From positions 28,264,378 to 28,328,377 of the forward strand of contig JAKGHH010000008.1 in the NCBI GenBank assembly GCA_022828595.1: a stretch of DNA of 64,000 nt, written 5' to 3'. The notes under the pieces are model-generated. The model was not told the DNA's origin and did not search any database. It saw only the letters and a list, made by a program, of their open reading frames with translations. The DNA comes from Nelumbo lutea (Eukaryota; Streptophyta; Magnoliopsida; Proteales; Nelumbonaceae). This document shows positions 63,987 through 64,000 of the stretch, piece after piece; the stretch's first letter is position 1; every line of letters starts with the position of its first letter. The position numbers and the translations under genes were made by a program.

Positions 63987-64000
63987 GTCCTGAAAAACAC

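Larger units (their letters stand above)
60604..64000 (-). mobile_element. Copia-6: Ty1/Copia element, 3' LTR and pol, running off the window
   Basis: The 3' LTR is about 60604-60980, starting TGTCGAGAACACTGG on the minus strand. The polypurine tract CTTGAGGGGGAG is at 60981-60992. RNase H, RT and integrase follow in Copia order up to the window end. The 5' LTR, gag and primer site are outside. The LTR outer border is approximate. Confidence 0.85.

Overview
This is plant nuclear DNA, most likely from a dicot or another angiosperm with large introns. The evidence is GT-AG spliced exons, Copia and Gypsy retrotransposons primed by the plant initiator-Met tRNA site, L1-type LINEs with a terminal RNase H domain, hAT elements, a tRNA-headed SINE and many small inverted-repeat elements. 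I cannot name the species.

The only host gene I can support runs left to right through the whole window. It is an ASHR3 (SDG4)-like PHD-SET histone-lysine methyltransferase. Nine coding exons (1118-1519, 12663-12809, 14272-14436, 26970-27087, 27246-27339, 45122-45215, 45421-45499, 50640-50811, 51560-51640) join in frame to 450 complete codons: N-terminus, PHD-type zinc module, AWS cysteines and most of SET. The post-SET end lies beyond base 64000. About 1.35 kb of coding sequence is spread over at least 50.5 kb, and over at least 62.9 kb counting the open last intron. Introns of 158, 205 and 748 bp sit beside introns of 11.1, 12.5, 17.8, 5.1 and more than 12.3 kb. The 158-bp intron carries the signals of a minor-spliceosome (U12) intron.

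Layout. 1-1117: upstream region with a 157-bp foldback flanked by 12-bp direct repeats, two CACGTG boxes and two short uORFs. Intron 1 (1520-12662): a 167-bp tandem duplication, an hAT transposase relic split by a 1.8-kb repeat, and a LINE in two opposite-facing pieces. Intron 2: a 77-bp duplication and a truncated LINE tail with a 14-bp target-site duplication (TSD). Intron 3 (14437-26969): a nearly complete Copia element (16724-22176, minus) beside a deleted Gypsy element (to 25555, minus). Intron 5 (27340-45121): Copia-2 (28954-35972, minus, TSD AGGTA) holding a nested hAT-like element, then Copia-3 (36832-45050, plus, TSD ATCTA), whose 3' LTR is split by Copia-4. Intron 7: Copia-5 relic, small DNA elements and a SINE. 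Intron 9 (from 51641): a 4.5-kb LINE with a 15-bp TSD inside an older inverted-repeat element, an AT-rich degenerate tandem array split by an hAT MITE, a Gypsy LTR plus gag, and Copia-6 running off the window.

Most mobile-element genes carry stops, frameshifts, deletions or duplications, so they read as relics. I found no second host gene, rRNA, tRNA gene or CRISPR array. Boundaries backed by target-site duplications are the most reliable element coordinates; others are approximate.
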